NCBI GenBank assembly: GCA_016790225.1
Contig: JAEUOZ010000054.1
Coordinates: 62,001-126,000, forward strand
Reading direction: 5' to 3'
Length of the DNA: 64,000 nucleotides
DNA from: Rubrivivax sp.
GTDB lineage: Bacteria; Pseudomonadota; Gammaproteobacteria; Burkholderiales; Burkholderiaceae
Below are positions 9,375 to 19,265 of the stretch, one piece after another; position 1 is the first letter of the stretch; each line of letters opens with the position of its first letter. The translations under genes and the position numbers were made by a program. The notes below the pieces were generated by a model. It saw only the letters and a program-made list of their open reading frames with translations, was not told the origin of the DNA and ran no database searches.

Positions 9375-9865
9375 TGGCGGCTCCAGCAGCGCGAGGGATC
9401 GGTCAAGGGCACGGCCAGCTCGCAGGTGCTGCAGGCAGAGCCGTACTGGACCGCGCCGTTGGCGGTGCGCAGCGCCATGGTGCTGCAGTTCTTGTCCTGA
9501 GCCTGGCTGCCGCGCGCCACCGCACGCAGCGTGTAGCTGGTGGCATCGGCCGCGCTGACCGAGACCGCGTAGTGGCCGCTGGCGGTGACCGCGGTGACGC
9601 CCAGCGCCGTCAGATCCGTGCTGTAGGCCGCATTGCTGGCGCGCCAGCGTTCCTGGGCCTGCTGCAACAGGGTCAGCGCGGCAAAGGCATCGCTGCGCCG
9701 CCCCTTGCGCACGGTATCGAAGAAGGAAGGCAGGGCGATCGAAGCCAGGATGCCGGCCAGTACCAGCGCGATCAGCAGTTCAATCAGGGTGAAGCCGCGT
9801 CTGCGCGCCCGCGGCGCTGGAGCGCGGGCCGTTCGCGGGTGCGGTCGTGCTTCGGGAAGCGGCAT
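9371..9865 (-). CDS. PilE-like type IV pilin
   Basis: The 164-residue protein has the classical prepilin sequence RRRGFTLIELLIALVLAGILASIALPSF, followed by an alpha-beta domain with a C-terminal cysteine pair (CSTCELAV ... CW). This is typical of the PilE family of minor pilins encoded next to pilV/W/X. I start at the ATG at 9865 (MPLPEARPHPRT). A longer reading exists but carries no pilin features. It overlaps the following fimT gene by 4 bases. Confidence 0.85.
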   Translation of the reverse strand: MPLPEARPHPRTARAPAPRARRRGFTLIELLIALVLAGILASIALPSFFDTVRKGRRSDAFAALTLLQQAQERWRASNAAYSTDLTALGVTAVTASGHYAVSVSAADATSYTLRAVARGSQAQDKNCSTMALRTANGAVQYGSACSTCELAVPLTDPSRCWSRQ

Positions 9866-9993
9866 GTGCGAATTATCACGAGCAGGCCCGTGAAGGATGT
9901 CACTGGCTGTGCCGCCTGTCGGCCCTGGGCGACCGCTCATCGTTGCCGGCGCTGCACGGCCGAGGCCTGAACGCATGCCCGACATCGCAGACT

Positions 9994-10557
9994 TCAGCAG
10001 GACCGGTAGCCGGAGAGGCCACCGCCCGGCACGCAGGAGCGCACGCGGCCCATGATGCCGACCACCTGGTGGACGGTTCGCGCGCCCTGGGCCGAAAAGC
10101 GCACCGTGGCTGCCGGCGAGACCGTGCCGTGGCCGGGATCGAAGGCCATCGTGCCGGCGTTGGTCTCCAGGCGCAGGCCCTTGGCGCCGGCCAGGGTGGC
10201 ATGGCGCAGCAGCCGGGCGTCACCCTCGCAGCGTGCCTCGGCCGTGCCCTCGCATTGGCAGCCCCCGCGCGGCCCGGTGTGGATCACCCAGCAGGCGCCG
10301 GCATCGGATGCATCGAAGCCGAGCCGCACCGTCTCGTTGTGGGTCAGCGCCAGGGAGCGCGCGTGGTAGACATCCGTCTCGAACTCGGCCGCCGCGTGGC
10401 GCACGCTGAGCTGTGCGCGCCAGGTGCTGAGGCCCGGGATCACCGCGGCGGCGGCTGACGCGGCGATGCCGGCGGCCACCAGGCTTTCGATCAGGGACAG
10501 CCCGCGCGAGCGGCGGCTGCAGCGAAGCGCGAGGGGGCGCAGGAAGCGGCGGGACAT
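9994..10557 (-). CDS. FimT/GspH-family pseudopilin, first gene of the pilin operon
   Basis: The 187-residue prepilin has a basic leader, then RGLSLIESLVAAGIAASAAAAVIPG with Glu+5, then YHARSLALTHNETVRLGFD, the GspH-like helix and strand. Cysteine pairs (CQCEG, CEGD) occur mid-chain. A GGAG element lies just upstream of the ATG at 10557. It is the first pilin gene reading leftwards, 136 bases downstream of nrdR, so it probably starts the minor pilin operon. Confidence 0.8.
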   Translation of the reverse strand: MSRRFLRPLALRCSRRSRGLSLIESLVAAGIAASAAAAVIPGLSTWRAQLSVRHAAAEFETDVYHARSLALTHNETVRLGFDASDAGACWVIHTGPRGGCQCEGTAEARCEGDARLLRHATLAGAKGLRLETNAGTMAFDPGHGTVSPAATVRFSAQGARTVHQVVGIMGRVRSCVPGGGLSGYRSC

Positions 10558-10693
10558 GGACAGGACTCCGAGGCATTTGACGCATGGCTTGCGTCGTTGG
10601 AGTCACTGTAGGAAGCCGCCCCGTGCTGCACATCGCCACGCGGTGTCCCTCCGGTGGGAGGTGGGACGGGGGTGCCCTCGGCCGGGGGAGGGC

Positions 10694-11134
10694 TCAGATG
10701 TCGCGGATCAGCTGACGGAACTCGTCCACATCCTCGAAGCTGCGGTACACCGAGGCAAAGCGCACATAGGCGACCTTGTCGATGCGCTTGAGCTCGCGCA
10801 TCACCAGCTCCCCCAGGCGTGTGCTGGGCACCTCGCGCAGACTGCCGGCGAGCAGCTTTTCCTGGATGCGGTCGATCGCCGCATCCACCTGCTCGGTGCT
10901 CACCGGGCGCTTGCGCAGGGCCAGCATCATCGAGGCGCGCAGCTTGCCGGGATCGAACTCTGCGCGTCCGCCGTCGCGCTTGACGACCACCGGCATCGCC
11001 ACTTCGGGGCGCTCATAGGTGGTGAAGCGGCGCTCGCACTTCAGGCAGCGCCGCCGGCGGCGCACGAAGCCTTCATCCGAGTCGCGCGTCTCGGCGACCT
11101 GGGTTTCCTCGTGGCTGCAGTAGGGGCAGCGCAT
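10694..11134 (-). CDS. nrdR: Transcriptional repressor NrdR
   Basis: The protein is 146 residues, the normal length. The N-terminal zinc ribbon MRCPYC ... CLKCERRF is followed by the ATP-cone domain ([16 protein letters not shown] ... [14 protein letters not shown]). NrdR senses ATP/dATP and represses ribonucleotide reductase operons. It lies 18 bases after glyA on the same strand. The glyA-nrdR pair is a conserved proteobacterial operon. Confidence 0.97.
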   Translation of the reverse strand: MRCPYCSHEETQVAETRDSDEGFVRRRRRCLKCERRFTTYERPEVAMPVVVKRDGGRAEFDPGKLRASMMLALRKRPVSTEQVDAAIDRIQEKLLAGSLREVPSTRLGELVMRELKRIDKVAYVRFASVYRSFEDVDEFRQLIRDI

Positions 11135-11152
11135 GCCGCGGTGTCGCCGCGT

Positions 11153-12403
11153 TCAGCGGTAGACCGGGAAATCGCGCGTCAGCGCCGAGACGCGCGCACG
11201 GACGGCGTCGATGTGGGCGGCGTCCGTGGGCTTGTCCAGCACATCGGCGATCAGGTGCGCGGTCAGGCGGGCCTGCTCTTCCTTGAAGCCGCGCGTGGTC
11301 ATGGCCGGTGTGCCCAGCCGGATGCCGCTGGTCACCATGGGCTTCTGCGGATCGTTGGGAATGCCGTTCTTGTTGCAGGTCATGTGGGCGCGGCCCAGCA
11401 GGGCTTCGGCCTCCTTGCCCGTCAGGCCCTTGGGGCGCAGGTCCACCAGCATCACATGGCTTTCGGTGCGGCCGGAGACGATGCGCAGGCCGCGCTCGAT
11501 CAGCGTTTCGGCCAGCACGCGGGCATTGGCCACCACCTGCTGCTGGTAGACCTTGAACTCCGGCGCGAGCGCCTCCTTGAAGGCGACGGCCTTGCCGGCG
11601 ATCACGTGCATCAGCGGGCCGCCCTGAAGCCCGGGGAAGATGGCGCTGTTGATCTTCTTGGCGATGTCTTCGTCGTTGCTCAGCACGATGCCGCCGCGCG
11701 GGCCGCGCAGGCTCTTGTGCGTGGTGCTGGTCACCACGTGAGCATGAGGCACGGGGTTGGGGTAGACGCCTGCGGCGATCAGGCCTGCGTAGTGCGCCAT
11801 GTCCACCATCAGGTAGGCGCCCACCGCCTTGGCGACGCGCGCAAAGCGCTCGAAATCGATGTGCAGGCTGTAGGCCGAAGCGCCGGCGATGATGAGCTTG
11901 GGCCGGTGCTCGTGGGCCAGGCGCTCCATCGCGTCGTAATCGATGGCTTCCTGCGCATCCAGGCCGTAGCTGACCACCTTGAACCACTTGCCGCTCATGT
12001 TGAGCGCCATGCCGTGCGTGAGGTGGCCGCCTTCGGCCAGGCTCATGCCCATGATGGTGTCGCCCGGCTGCAGCAGCCCGAAGAAGACCGCCTGATTGGC
12101 CTGCGAGCCGCTGTTGGCCTGCACGTTGGCGAAGCCGGCGCCGAACAGCTGCTTGAGCCGGTCGATGGCGAGCTGCTCCACCACATCGACGTTTTCGCAG
12201 CCGCCGTAGTAGCGCTTGCCGGGGTAGCCCTCGGCGTACTTGTTGGTGAGCTGGGAGCCCTGCGCGGCCATCACGGCCGGCGAGGTGTAGTTTTCCGAGG
12301 CGATCAGCTCGATGTGCTCTTCCTGGCGGCGGTTCTCGGCCTCGACGGCCGCGAAGACCTCGGGGTCGATGCGGGCCAGGGTGGATTGGGAACGGTCGAA
12401 CAT
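11153..12403 (-). CDS. glyA: Serine hydroxymethyltransferase
   Basis: The 416-residue PLP enzyme interconverts serine plus tetrahydrofolate with glycine plus 5,10-methylene-tetrahydrofolate. Characteristic sequences include [31 protein letters not shown], the PLP lysine in [16 protein letters not shown], and [21 protein letters not shown] Shine-Dalgarno precedes the ATG at 12403, which gives the canonical MFDRSQSTL start. Confidence 0.98.
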   Translation of the reverse strand: MFDRSQSTLARIDPEVFAAVEAENRRQEEHIELIASENYTSPAVMAAQGSQLTNKYAEGYPGKRYYGGCENVDVVEQLAIDRLKQLFGAGFANVQANSGSQANQAVFFGLLQPGDTIMGMSLAEGGHLTHGMALNMSGKWFKVVSYGLDAQEAIDYDAMERLAHEHRPKLIIAGASAYSLHIDFERFARVAKAVGAYLMVDMAHYAGLIAAGVYPNPVPHAHVVTSTTHKSLRGPRGGIVLSNDEDIAKKINSAIFPGLQGGPLMHVIAGKAVAFKEALAPEFKVYQQQVVANARVLAETLIERGLRIVSGRTESHVMLVDLRPKGLTGKEAEALLGRAHMTCNKNGIPNDPQKPMVTSGIRLGTPAMTTRGFKEEQARLTAHLIADVLDKPTDAAHIDAVRARVSALTRDFPVYR

Positions 12404-12531
12404 GGTGGCAGTCCTCTTCGGGGTGGAAGGGCCTTCGAGAGCCATCGGCACGCAACCGAAGCTCGAGGGCTGCCCAGGCGCACGGCGGGATCCGGTTGCC
12501 GCCTGCACGCGGCACGGCCGGCCTGCGCTCC

Positions 12532-12556
12532 CCGGTGGTCAACCACCTCGGCGCGG
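12532..12556. other. Perfect 14-bp palindrome upstream of glyA
   Basis: The glyA leader (12404-12606) holds a perfect inverted repeat with arms GGTGGT and ACCACC separated by CA, about 130 bases before the glyA start. It could be an operator (a symmetric dimer site) or a short hairpin with a TCAA loop. I see no known riboswitch consensus around it. This is an unconfirmed observation. Confidence 0.25.
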
Positions 12557-12606
12557 GTGGCCGCTGGGGCCGCCGCACCTATCGCCAGTTGCGCAGAAGC
12601 AGAAGT

Positions 12607-13911
12607 TTAGCGGACGGCTCCGCCCAGCAAGGCCACGCGGCCGTCGGGGCCGACCGAGGCGGTCTCGGTCTTGGGCTTGGCAGGCCGCGGTTCGGGCTCG
12701 GCAGGTGAAGAAGCCGCCGGCTGGGCGCCGGGTGCCTTGGCCGGATGCGCTGCCGGTGCGACCACCGGGATGCTGAGCGGCGCGGCTGCTTGCGGCTGTG
12801 GCGCGGCTGGCGTGGGGGCGGGGCCAGGCGAGGGCTTTTCCAGGACAGCAGCCGGAGCAGCCACGGGAACGGTGGCGTTGGCGGGGATGCCCACCGACAG
12901 ATTGGCCGACACGGGCGCGCCGAGGGCGGGTGCCATCAGCGTCTGGCCGGCGGAGAGCGCGGCTGGTTTGCCGGGCAGCGTGGCGCCGCCGTAAGGCAGG
13001 CTCGCCGGCGCGCCAGAGGAGGCCTGCACGACCAGCGTGCCGTTGGCGGGCGCCGGGGCGGGGGAGGCGGGCGGAGCCGCCGGAGTCGCCGGGGCCGGGG
13101 TCGATGAGCGCGTGCTGGGCACGTTCAGCGGCACGTTCTGGCCGCTGGCCACGGCCCGCAGGTGACCCAGTTCGATCATCACGCGCTCGGCATAGCCACC
13201 GTCATCCGGCAGGTTGGCCGCACCGACGTAGAACTTCAGCCCGGCTTCGATGCCGCCGCCGGCCCGCGAGATGCATTCGGTGAGCACCTGCACACCGACT
13301 CGAAGGTTGGTGATCGGATCGAAGGCCGCCAGGCGGCCACCGAAGGACTCGTACTTGTCGTCATGCACATGGGTCATCACCTGCATCAGGCCCTGCGCGC
13401 CCACCGGGCTCTGCGCAAAAGGATTGAAGCTGGATTCGATGGCCATGATGGACAGGATCAGCAGCGGGTCCAGATCGGCCTTCTTGCCGACCACCCAGGC
13501 TTCCTGGACGAGCCGTGCAATCGGCTCCGGCGCCACGCGGTAGCGGCGCGAGACCCACTGGGTCACCAGCTGCTGCTGACGTGGAAGGGTGGAGATCTTG
13601 AGCGCCGTGGCGCGCGTCACGGCATCGGGCTCGGACAGCTCCGACAGCAGATCGACGGGGCCTTCGGCCTGCACGCTGGCCACGCCATGCCGCAGGTTCA
13701 GCCACTCCAGCGCCTGGCGCTCGATCTGCTGGCGCAGGGCGCTGTCGCTGGAGAAGAACAGCACGACGGCAATGCAGGCCAGGCCCAGCACGGCGAGCGA
13801 GTTGTGACCGATCTCCACCACGCCCTGCCAGGCCAGACGGGCCCAGTGGCGTGCGGAGTCGGCTGTGGACGTGCCCAGTCGGGACAGTCGCTTGGAAGCC
13901 AGCACTTGCAT
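12607..13911 (-). CDS. Membrane-anchored lytic transglycosylase with Ala/Pro-rich tail
   Basis: The 434-residue protein has a cytoplasmic basic N-terminus, one transmembrane helix (about residues 38-54) and a periplasmic SLT domain. The catalytic Glu is about residue 159 in IMAIESSFNPFAQSPVGAQGLMQV, followed by the family's conserved Tyr region (KFYVGAANLPDDGGYAERV). It cleaves peptidoglycan glycan strands to 1,6-anhydro ends. The last 190 residues are Ala/Pro-rich low complexity, possibly a flexible wall-spanning linker. GAANLP replaces the more usual GAYNAG-type motif. Confidence 0.85.
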   Translation of the reverse strand: MQVLASKRLSRLGTSTADSARHWARLAWQGVVEIGHNSLAVLGLACIAVVLFFSSDSALRQQIERQALEWLNLRHGVASVQAEGPVDLLSELSEPDAVTRATALKISTLPRQQQLVTQWVSRRYRVAPEPIARLVQEAWVVGKKADLDPLLILSIMAIESSFNPFAQSPVGAQGLMQVMTHVHDDKYESFGGRLAAFDPITNLRVGVQVLTECISRAGGGIEAGLKFYVGAANLPDDGGYAERVMIELGHLRAVASGQNVPLNVPSTRSSTPAPATPAAPPASPAPAPANGTLVVQASSGAPASLPYGGATLPGKPAALSAGQTLMAPALGAPVSANLSVGIPANATVPVAAPAAVLEKPSPGPAPTPAAPQPQAAAPLSIPVVAPAAHPAKAPGAQPAASSPAEPEPRPAKPKTETASVGPDGRVALLGGAVR

Positions 13912-14160
13912 TTCTTCTTCCTCTCTTCACAGCACCGCGCGCAATCAAGCCCGAAGGGCGAGCGGCCAGGGTGCCGGAGATAATGATTCGGGTCGGGGAC
14001 CAGGAGCACCGCAAGCGGCGGCGCGTGACACTGGGCCCGCGGGATCGGCCTGCAAAGAGGCGGTTTGGGCCGACCGGAATGGTCAGGATTCTCCCTGATT
14101 GTAGAAAGCCCTAGTTCGTGGCGCCTGACAGCGCTCTTTGTCACTTCAGCAACCTGATGT
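13912..14160. other. Divergent intergenic region (transglycosylase / ubiD)
   Basis: These 249 bases separate divergently transcribed genes and must hold at least two promoters. I see an AT-richer patch just before ubiD (around 14090-14110), but no promoter elements good enough to assign and no small gene. Confidence 0.4.
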
Positions 14161-15711
14161 ATGCGCTACGCGGATCTGCGTGACTTCATCACCCAGCTTG
14201 AGCAGCAGGGCGAACTGCGCCGCGTGACGCAGGCGGTCTCTGCGCACCTGGAAATCACCGCGGTGGCCGATGCCGTGCTGCAGGCCCAGGGCCCTGCACT
14301 GCTGTTCGAGAAGCCCGCGGGTCATTCGATTCCCTGCCTTGCCAATCTCTTCGGCACGACGCGCCGGGTGGCGCTGGGCATGGGTGCGCAGGATGTCGCG
14401 GAACTGCGCGATGTGGGGCGCCTGCTGGCCGCACTGAAGGAGCCCGAGCCGCCCGCCGGCCTTCGAGAGGCCGGCAAGCTCTGGCACATGGCCAAGGCCG
14501 TGTGGGACATGAAGCCTGCGCTCACACGCAAGGCGGCCTTCCAGGCCGTGATCGAGACCGCGGACGAGATCGATCTGGGCCGGCTGCCGGTGCAGACCTG
14601 CTGGCCCGGCGACATCGCGCCGCTGATCACCTGGGGTCTGGTGGTGACACGCGGGCCGCAATCTGTGGCGCGGCCGCGACGCCGGCAGAACCTGGGGATC
14701 TACCGCCAGCAGCTCATCGGACGGCGCGAGGTGATCATGCGCTGGCTGGCCCACCGCGGCGGTGCACTGGACTTCCGCGAATTTGCCCGGGCCAACCCGG
14801 GCCAGCCGTTTCCGATCGCGGTGGTGCTGGGGGCGGATCCGGCCACCATCCTGGGCGCGGTGACGCCCGTGCCCGACACACTGTCGGAGTACCAGTTTGC
14901 CGGCCTGCTGCGCGGCAGCCGCACCGAGCTGGTGGACACCGCCATCGGCGAGGGCGATCTGAAGCTGCAGGTGCCGGCGAGCGCGGAGATCGTCTTCGAG
15001 GGCCACATTCCCGTGGCCCCGGAAGGCTACGTGGGCGAGAGCGAGACCGGGGTGCGGCTGAAGTCGATCGGTGGCTATCTGCACGCCCTGGAAGGCCCCT
15101 TCGGCGATCACACCGGCTACTACAACGAGCAGGACTGGTTCCCCGTGCTGCGCGTGGATCGCCTGCTGCGCCGCAGCGACGCGATCTACCACAGCACCTA
15201 CACCGGCAAGCCACCGGACGAACCGGCCGTGCTGGGCATGGCGCTGAACGAGGTCTTCGTGCCGATCCTGCAGAAGCAGTTTCCGGAGATCGTCGATTTC
15301 TATCTGCCGCCCGAGGGCTGCAGCTACCGGATGGCCGTGATCAGCCTGCGCAAGGCCTATCCCGGCCACGCCAAGCGCCTGATGTTCGGCTTGTGGAGCT
15401 TTCTGCGCCAGTTCATGTACACCAAGTTCATCGTGGTCACCGATGACGACGTGGACATCCGCAACTGGAAGGATGTGATCTGGGCGATCACGACGCGCAT
15501 GGATCCGCTGCGCGACACGACCCTGGTGGGCGAGACGCCGATCGACTACCTGGACTTCGCCTCGCCGGTGAGCGGCCTGGGCGGCAAGATGGGGCTGGAC
15601 GCCACGAACAAGTGGCCGGGCGAGACCTCGCGCGAGTGGGGGCGGCCGATCCGCATGGACGATGCGGTGCGCGAGCGCACGCGGGCACTGGTGGATCAGT
15701 TGCTGCGTTAG
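14161..15711 (+). CDS. ubiD: UbiD-family 4-hydroxy-3-polyprenylbenzoate decarboxylase
   Basis: The 516-residue protein matches UbiD throughout: [14 protein letters not shown] at the start, [17 protein letters not shown]-type region [21 protein letters not shown], and the ending [17 protein letters not shown]. UbiD enzymes use prenylated FMN (made by UbiX) to decarboxylate the ubiquinone precursor. The conserved Arg/Glu/Glu active-site region (around [16 protein letters not shown]) is intact. It stands alone on the plus strand, facing the sulfatase gene. Confidence 0.95.
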   Translation: MRYADLRDFITQLEQQGELRRVTQAVSAHLEITAVADAVLQAQGPALLFEKPAGHSIPCLANLFGTTRRVALGMGAQDVAELRDVGRLLAALKEPEPPAGLREAGKLWHMAKAVWDMKPALTRKAAFQAVIETADEIDLGRLPVQTCWPGDIAPLITWGLVVTRGPQSVARPRRRQNLGIYRQQLIGRREVIMRWLAHRGGALDFREFARANPGQPFPIAVVLGADPATILGAVTPVPDTLSEYQFAGLLRGSRTELVDTAIGEGDLKLQVPASAEIVFEGHIPVAPEGYVGESETGVRLKSIGGYLHALEGPFGDHTGYYNEQDWFPVLRVDRLLRRSDAIYHSTYTGKPPDEPAVLGMALNEVFVPILQKQFPEIVDFYLPPEGCSYRMAVISLRKAYPGHAKRLMFGLWSFLRQFMYTKFIVVTDDDVDIRNWKDVIWAITTRMDPLRDTTLVGETPIDYLDFASPVSGLGGKMGLDATNKWPGETSREWGRPIRMDDAVRERTRALVDQLLR

Positions 15712-15754
15712 GCGTCTTCGGCCCGCGCGGCACGCGGACGGGCCACGCAGCGAC

Positions 15755-17509
15755 TCACAAGCGCCTGAGGAACGTCGGTCCCGGAAGGGCTTCGCCGAGA
15801 TCGGATCCGACCTCCTGGTCCAGCAGCGCCTGAAGTCGGGCGTTGAGGTCCGACACCAGCCCCCGCATCCATTCGGGCGCGTGAGCCAGGTTGTTCAGTT
15901 CACCGGGATCGTCACGCAGGTCGTACAGCTCCAGGCTGTTGTGGTGCGTGAGCGTCTCCCAATCGGTGGGCCGGTGGTGCTCGGTGGGCTTGAAATAGCG
16001 CGCGAACTTGTGGCGCCCCGTGTGGATGCCGCGAAAGAGGGTCGGCTGGTCGCGACGCGGCCGCCGCGGCAGGCCGGCGGCCATCGCGCGCAAGGGCAGG
16101 TGCCGGTCGGCCGGCACGCCACGCTCGATCAGCGCTGCGGCGAAATCCACATCCATGTCCTGCCAGGTGTTGCCGTTGAACAGGACGCCGCGCTCGTCGC
16201 GCGCCGTGCGCGCCTCGGGCTGTGCCACGGCGGCGGCCAGCGAGACGCCGGCCAGCTGCGGGTACTGCCGTGCCACCTGGGCTGCGTCGCAGCCGGCCAG
16301 GGTCAGCAAGGTGGGGATCAGGTCCACCGCGCTGCCCAGGGCAGCCGTCTGGCGGCCCGGCTTCACGTCCGGATGGCGGACGATGAAGGGTACGCGCGTA
16401 TTCTCCTGGTACATGAACGGGCCCCGCTGGCGCAGGCCGTGCGCGCCGGCCATCTCGCCGTGGTCGGAGGTGTAGACCACGACCGTGCGGCCCGCCTGGC
16501 CGCTGCGGTCCAGCGCCTGCAGCACGGTGAGCAGGTGGCGGTCGACATCGCGGATGCAGTTGAAGTAGTAATCCTGGTAGACCTGCCAGGCAGCCTCGCC
16601 AGGATCCATCCGGCCGAAGGCCATGTCGCAGAAGCGCTGGTGGTTGCGCTGCGCCCAGGGCTTGCGCGAGAGATCGTCAAGGTGGTTGGCCGGCAGCGGC
16701 AGTTCCCAGCGCGCGCCGTAGTGGGCATCCAGCGGCGCAGCGGCCAACGGTGCCAGATAGTCGCGATGCCGCCGGCTGTGATTCTGCGCCGCGCTGGTGG
16801 CCAGGAACATCACGTCGTGCGGGTTGACGAAGTTGACGGCCAGCAGCCAGGGCTCATCGCCGCGCGGTGCTTCGTCGGTCAGCCAGCGTGCCGCATCGGC
16901 CGCGATCTGCGCATCGAACTTGTAGCCTGTCCAGGTGCTGCCCTGCGGATCGCCATCCCGATTGAAATCGGCAAAGCCGAAGGGCTCCAGCGCATCGCGC
17001 GTGTCCTCATGGCGGCCAGCGGCCTGCGCTGTCGGGCTGGGCACGGCGCTCAGCTGCCACTTGCCCTTGTAGGCCGTGCGGTAGCCGTTGGCGCGGAAGT
17101 AGTCGCCCAGGCTGGGCATGCGGCGCGGCAACTGCGGTGCCGGGTGCACGCCCAGATTGACGATCATGCCGGTGTGCTGCGTGTGCCGGCCGAAATAGAA
17201 GGTCGATCGCGAGGGTGTGCAGGGCGTCGTGTTGACGTGGAACTGCGTGAAGCGCGTGCCCTCTTCGCGCAGCCGCTCATGGCCGGGCAAGGGCAGGGCA
17301 GCCGGCAGATCGAAGCGCTCCTGGTCGCTCATCACCAGCAGCACGTTCAGCGGCCGGCTGCCGGCCGCGCGTGCGCTGGGCAGGGGGGGCACCTCGCGCG
17401 GGCCCTGCGCCAGCGGCGTCTCCCACCAGTGCCGGCCGGCCAGCGCCGCCGAGGCGGCCGCCAGCGCGGCGGCCGACGCGGTCAACCATTCCCGACGGGC
17501 GGCGCTCAC
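15755..17509 (-). CDS. Tat-exported sulfatase, Cys-type
   Basis: The 584-residue protein starts with a twin-arginine-like signal (ARREWLTASAAALAAASAALAG). The alkaline-phosphatase-superfamily fold shows the metal site LLVMSDQERFD, the sulfatase signature CTPSR (residues 97-101, whose Cys becomes formylglycine), GKWQLS, and YTSDHGEMAGAHG with metal-binding Asp/His. It hydrolyses sulfate (or phosphonate) esters outside the cytoplasm. The start overlaps the stop of the upstream monooxygenase gene (ATGA). Substrate unknown. Confidence 0.88.
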   Translation of the reverse strand: MSAARREWLTASAAALAAASAALAGRHWWETPLAQGPREVPPLPSARAAGSRPLNVLLVMSDQERFDLPAALPLPGHERLREEGTRFTQFHVNTTPCTPSRSTFYFGRHTQHTGMIVNLGVHPAPQLPRRMPSLGDYFRANGYRTAYKGKWQLSAVPSPTAQAAGRHEDTRDALEPFGFADFNRDGDPQGSTWTGYKFDAQIAADAARWLTDEAPRGDEPWLLAVNFVNPHDVMFLATSAAQNHSRRHRDYLAPLAAAPLDAHYGARWELPLPANHLDDLSRKPWAQRNHQRFCDMAFGRMDPGEAAWQVYQDYYFNCIRDVDRHLLTVLQALDRSGQAGRTVVVYTSDHGEMAGAHGLRQRGPFMYQENTRVPFIVRHPDVKPGRQTAALGSAVDLIPTLLTLAGCDAAQVARQYPQLAGVSLAAAVAQPEARTARDERGVLFNGNTWQDMDVDFAAALIERGVPADRHLPLRAMAAGLPRRPRRDQPTLFRGIHTGRHKFARYFKPTEHHRPTDWETLTHHNSLELYDLRDDPGELNNLAHAPEWMRGLVSDLNARLQALLDQEVGSDLGEALPGPTFLRRL

Positions 17510-19017
17510 CGGCGGGCGCTCCTGGCCGCGAAATCGGGCCCGGCCGCCACCGCGTGGCCGGGCGCCGTCTCAAAGTCCGGCCAGTGGATGCGGGCCAGCT
17601 GCTGCCTGAAGCGGAACGTGAAGTCCGGCCACAGCGTGTGGTTGTGGCCGTCCGCATCAAGATACCAGCTGCGGCAGCCGCCGCGGTTCCAGACCGTTTG
17701 CGCCAGAGCGGCCTGAATCTGCGCGTTGTAACGCTGCTGGGCCTGGGCAGTGGGTTCGAGCCGGCCGATGCGGCCGCTGCGCAGGGCCTTCAGGGCCGCC
17801 TGCACGAAGCGGGTCTGGGCTTCGATCATCACGATCATCGAGTTGTGGCCCAGGCCCGTATTGGGCCCGGTCATCAGAAAGAGGTTGGGGAAACCCTGCA
17901 CCATGGTGCCCAGATGGGCCTGGGGCCGAGTGCCCCAGGCTTCGTCCAGCGTGCAGCCCTGCGCGCCGGTGATCTCGAACGGCGCGCCGGCATCGGCCAC
18001 CTGGAAGCCGCTGGCCGCGATCAGCACATCCAGCGCATGGCTGCGGCCGTCCGCGGTGATCACGCCCTCGGGCGTGGCGCGCACCACCGCCTGGTTAACC
18101 AGGCTGACGCCGGGCTTCAGCAGCGCCGGGTAGAAGTCATCTGACAGCAGGACTCGCTTGCAACCCATGGTGTAGTCCGGGCGCAGCTGGCGCCGCAGCG
18201 CTGCGTCCGGGATCTGGCGCTGCAGATGGCGCAAGGCTTCGTGCGAGGCCAGCTGCAGCAGGCCGGGCGCGCGTGTGAAGGGCCAGGCGCGCCACTCCAG
18301 CAGCGCGTAGGTCAGGGAGCGGTTCCAGCGCTGTCGCCAGGGATGGCGGCGGTAGAGCTCCCGCCGGCGCTCGCTGATGGCGTGGTCGCGCCGCGGCATG
18401 ATCCAGGCCGGCGTGCGCTGGAAGAGCAGCAGCCGGCCGCCGTTCGCCGTCACCTCATCTGCGATGGCAGGCACGATCTGGATGGCGCTGGCGCCCGTGC
18501 CGATCAGGCCCACGCGGCGTCCGGCCAGCGGCACATCCGCGCGCCAGCCGGCGCTGTGGAAGAGCGGTCCGGCAAACCGGTCCAGATCGGTGACCGCGGG
18601 CATGCGCGGCCGGCTCAGCCCGCCCGTGCCCAGCGCCAGCAGGCGCGCGCGGTGCCGGCCGCCGTCAGCGGTGTGCACCTCCCAGGCCTGCTCCTGCGGC
18701 AGCCAGCGGGCGCTGCGAACGGCGGCATTGAAGGACATGCCAGGGCGCAGGCCGCCGGCATCGGCGCAGCGGTTCATGTAGGCCTCGATCTCCGCCTGCG
18801 GCGGATACAGCCGCGTCCATTCCGGATTAGGCATCGCCGACAGCGAGTACAGGTTCGAGGGGACGTCGCAGCAGGCGCCCGGATAGCGGTTGTCGCGCCA
18901 GGTGCCCCCCAGGCTGGACGCCTGCTCCAGCAGGTGCCAGCGGTAGCCGCCCCGCTGCGCCGCCAGCGCCAGGCTGAGCCCTGAAAATCCGGCCCCGACG
19001 ATCAGAATGTCCAGCAT
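17506..19017 (-). CDS. Flavin-dependent monooxygenase, Baeyer-Villiger type
   Basis: The 503-residue protein has an N-terminal FAD-binding GAGFSG, a second Rossmann motif GTGASA for NADPH, and between them FAGPLFHSAGW (residues 148-158). The last matches the BVMO fingerprint F-x-G-x-x-x-H-x-x-x-W, which separates BVMOs from N-hydroxylating relatives. Other family sequences are GGTWRDNRYPGACCDVPS and MTGPNTGLGHNS. Such enzymes insert oxygen next to a carbonyl, making esters or lactones. It is translationally coupled to the sulfatase, suggesting a shared catabolic substrate. Substrate unknown. Confidence 0.88.
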   Translation of the reverse strand: MLDILIVGAGFSGLSLALAAQRGGYRWHLLEQASSLGGTWRDNRYPGACCDVPSNLYSLSAMPNPEWTRLYPPQAEIEAYMNRCADAGGLRPGMSFNAAVRSARWLPQEQAWEVHTADGGRHRARLLALGTGGLSRPRMPAVTDLDRFAGPLFHSAGWRADVPLAGRRVGLIGTGASAIQIVPAIADEVTANGGRLLLFQRTPAWIMPRRDHAISERRRELYRRHPWRQRWNRSLTYALLEWRAWPFTRAPGLLQLASHEALRHLQRQIPDAALRRQLRPDYTMGCKRVLLSDDFYPALLKPGVSLVNQAVVRATPEGVITADGRSHALDVLIAASGFQVADAGAPFEITGAQGCTLDEAWGTRPQAHLGTMVQGFPNLFLMTGPNTGLGHNSMIVMIEAQTRFVQAALKALRSGRIGRLEPTAQAQQRYNAQIQAALAQTVWNRGGCRSWYLDADGHNHTLWPDFTFRFRQQLARIHWPDFETAPGHAVAAGPDFAARSARR

Positions 19018-19265
19018 CGTGATTTCGGTCGTGGCCAGGCGCAGAGGTTCAGCGGCGGACGGTGCATGGCATGCAGTCTAGTTTCGACGCGCGCGCCGTG
19101 ACACGGCGCGGTTTTCGCGCTGGACGGCGGACGCCTCCGATTGCCGGCGCCCGCACCGTTCCGTAAGCTTGGGCTGGTGCCGCCCACGCTCGTTCGACCG
19201 GGATCGCCGCACGGCCTGCTGCCGCCCCGGCCCGTGGGCCCCGTCTCTCTTGCATGGACCGTTGA

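Noticed and set aside
10424..12610. Open frame of 728 codons on the plus strand across nrdR and glyA
   Set aside because: It lies opposite two conserved housekeeping genes; no domain is seen.
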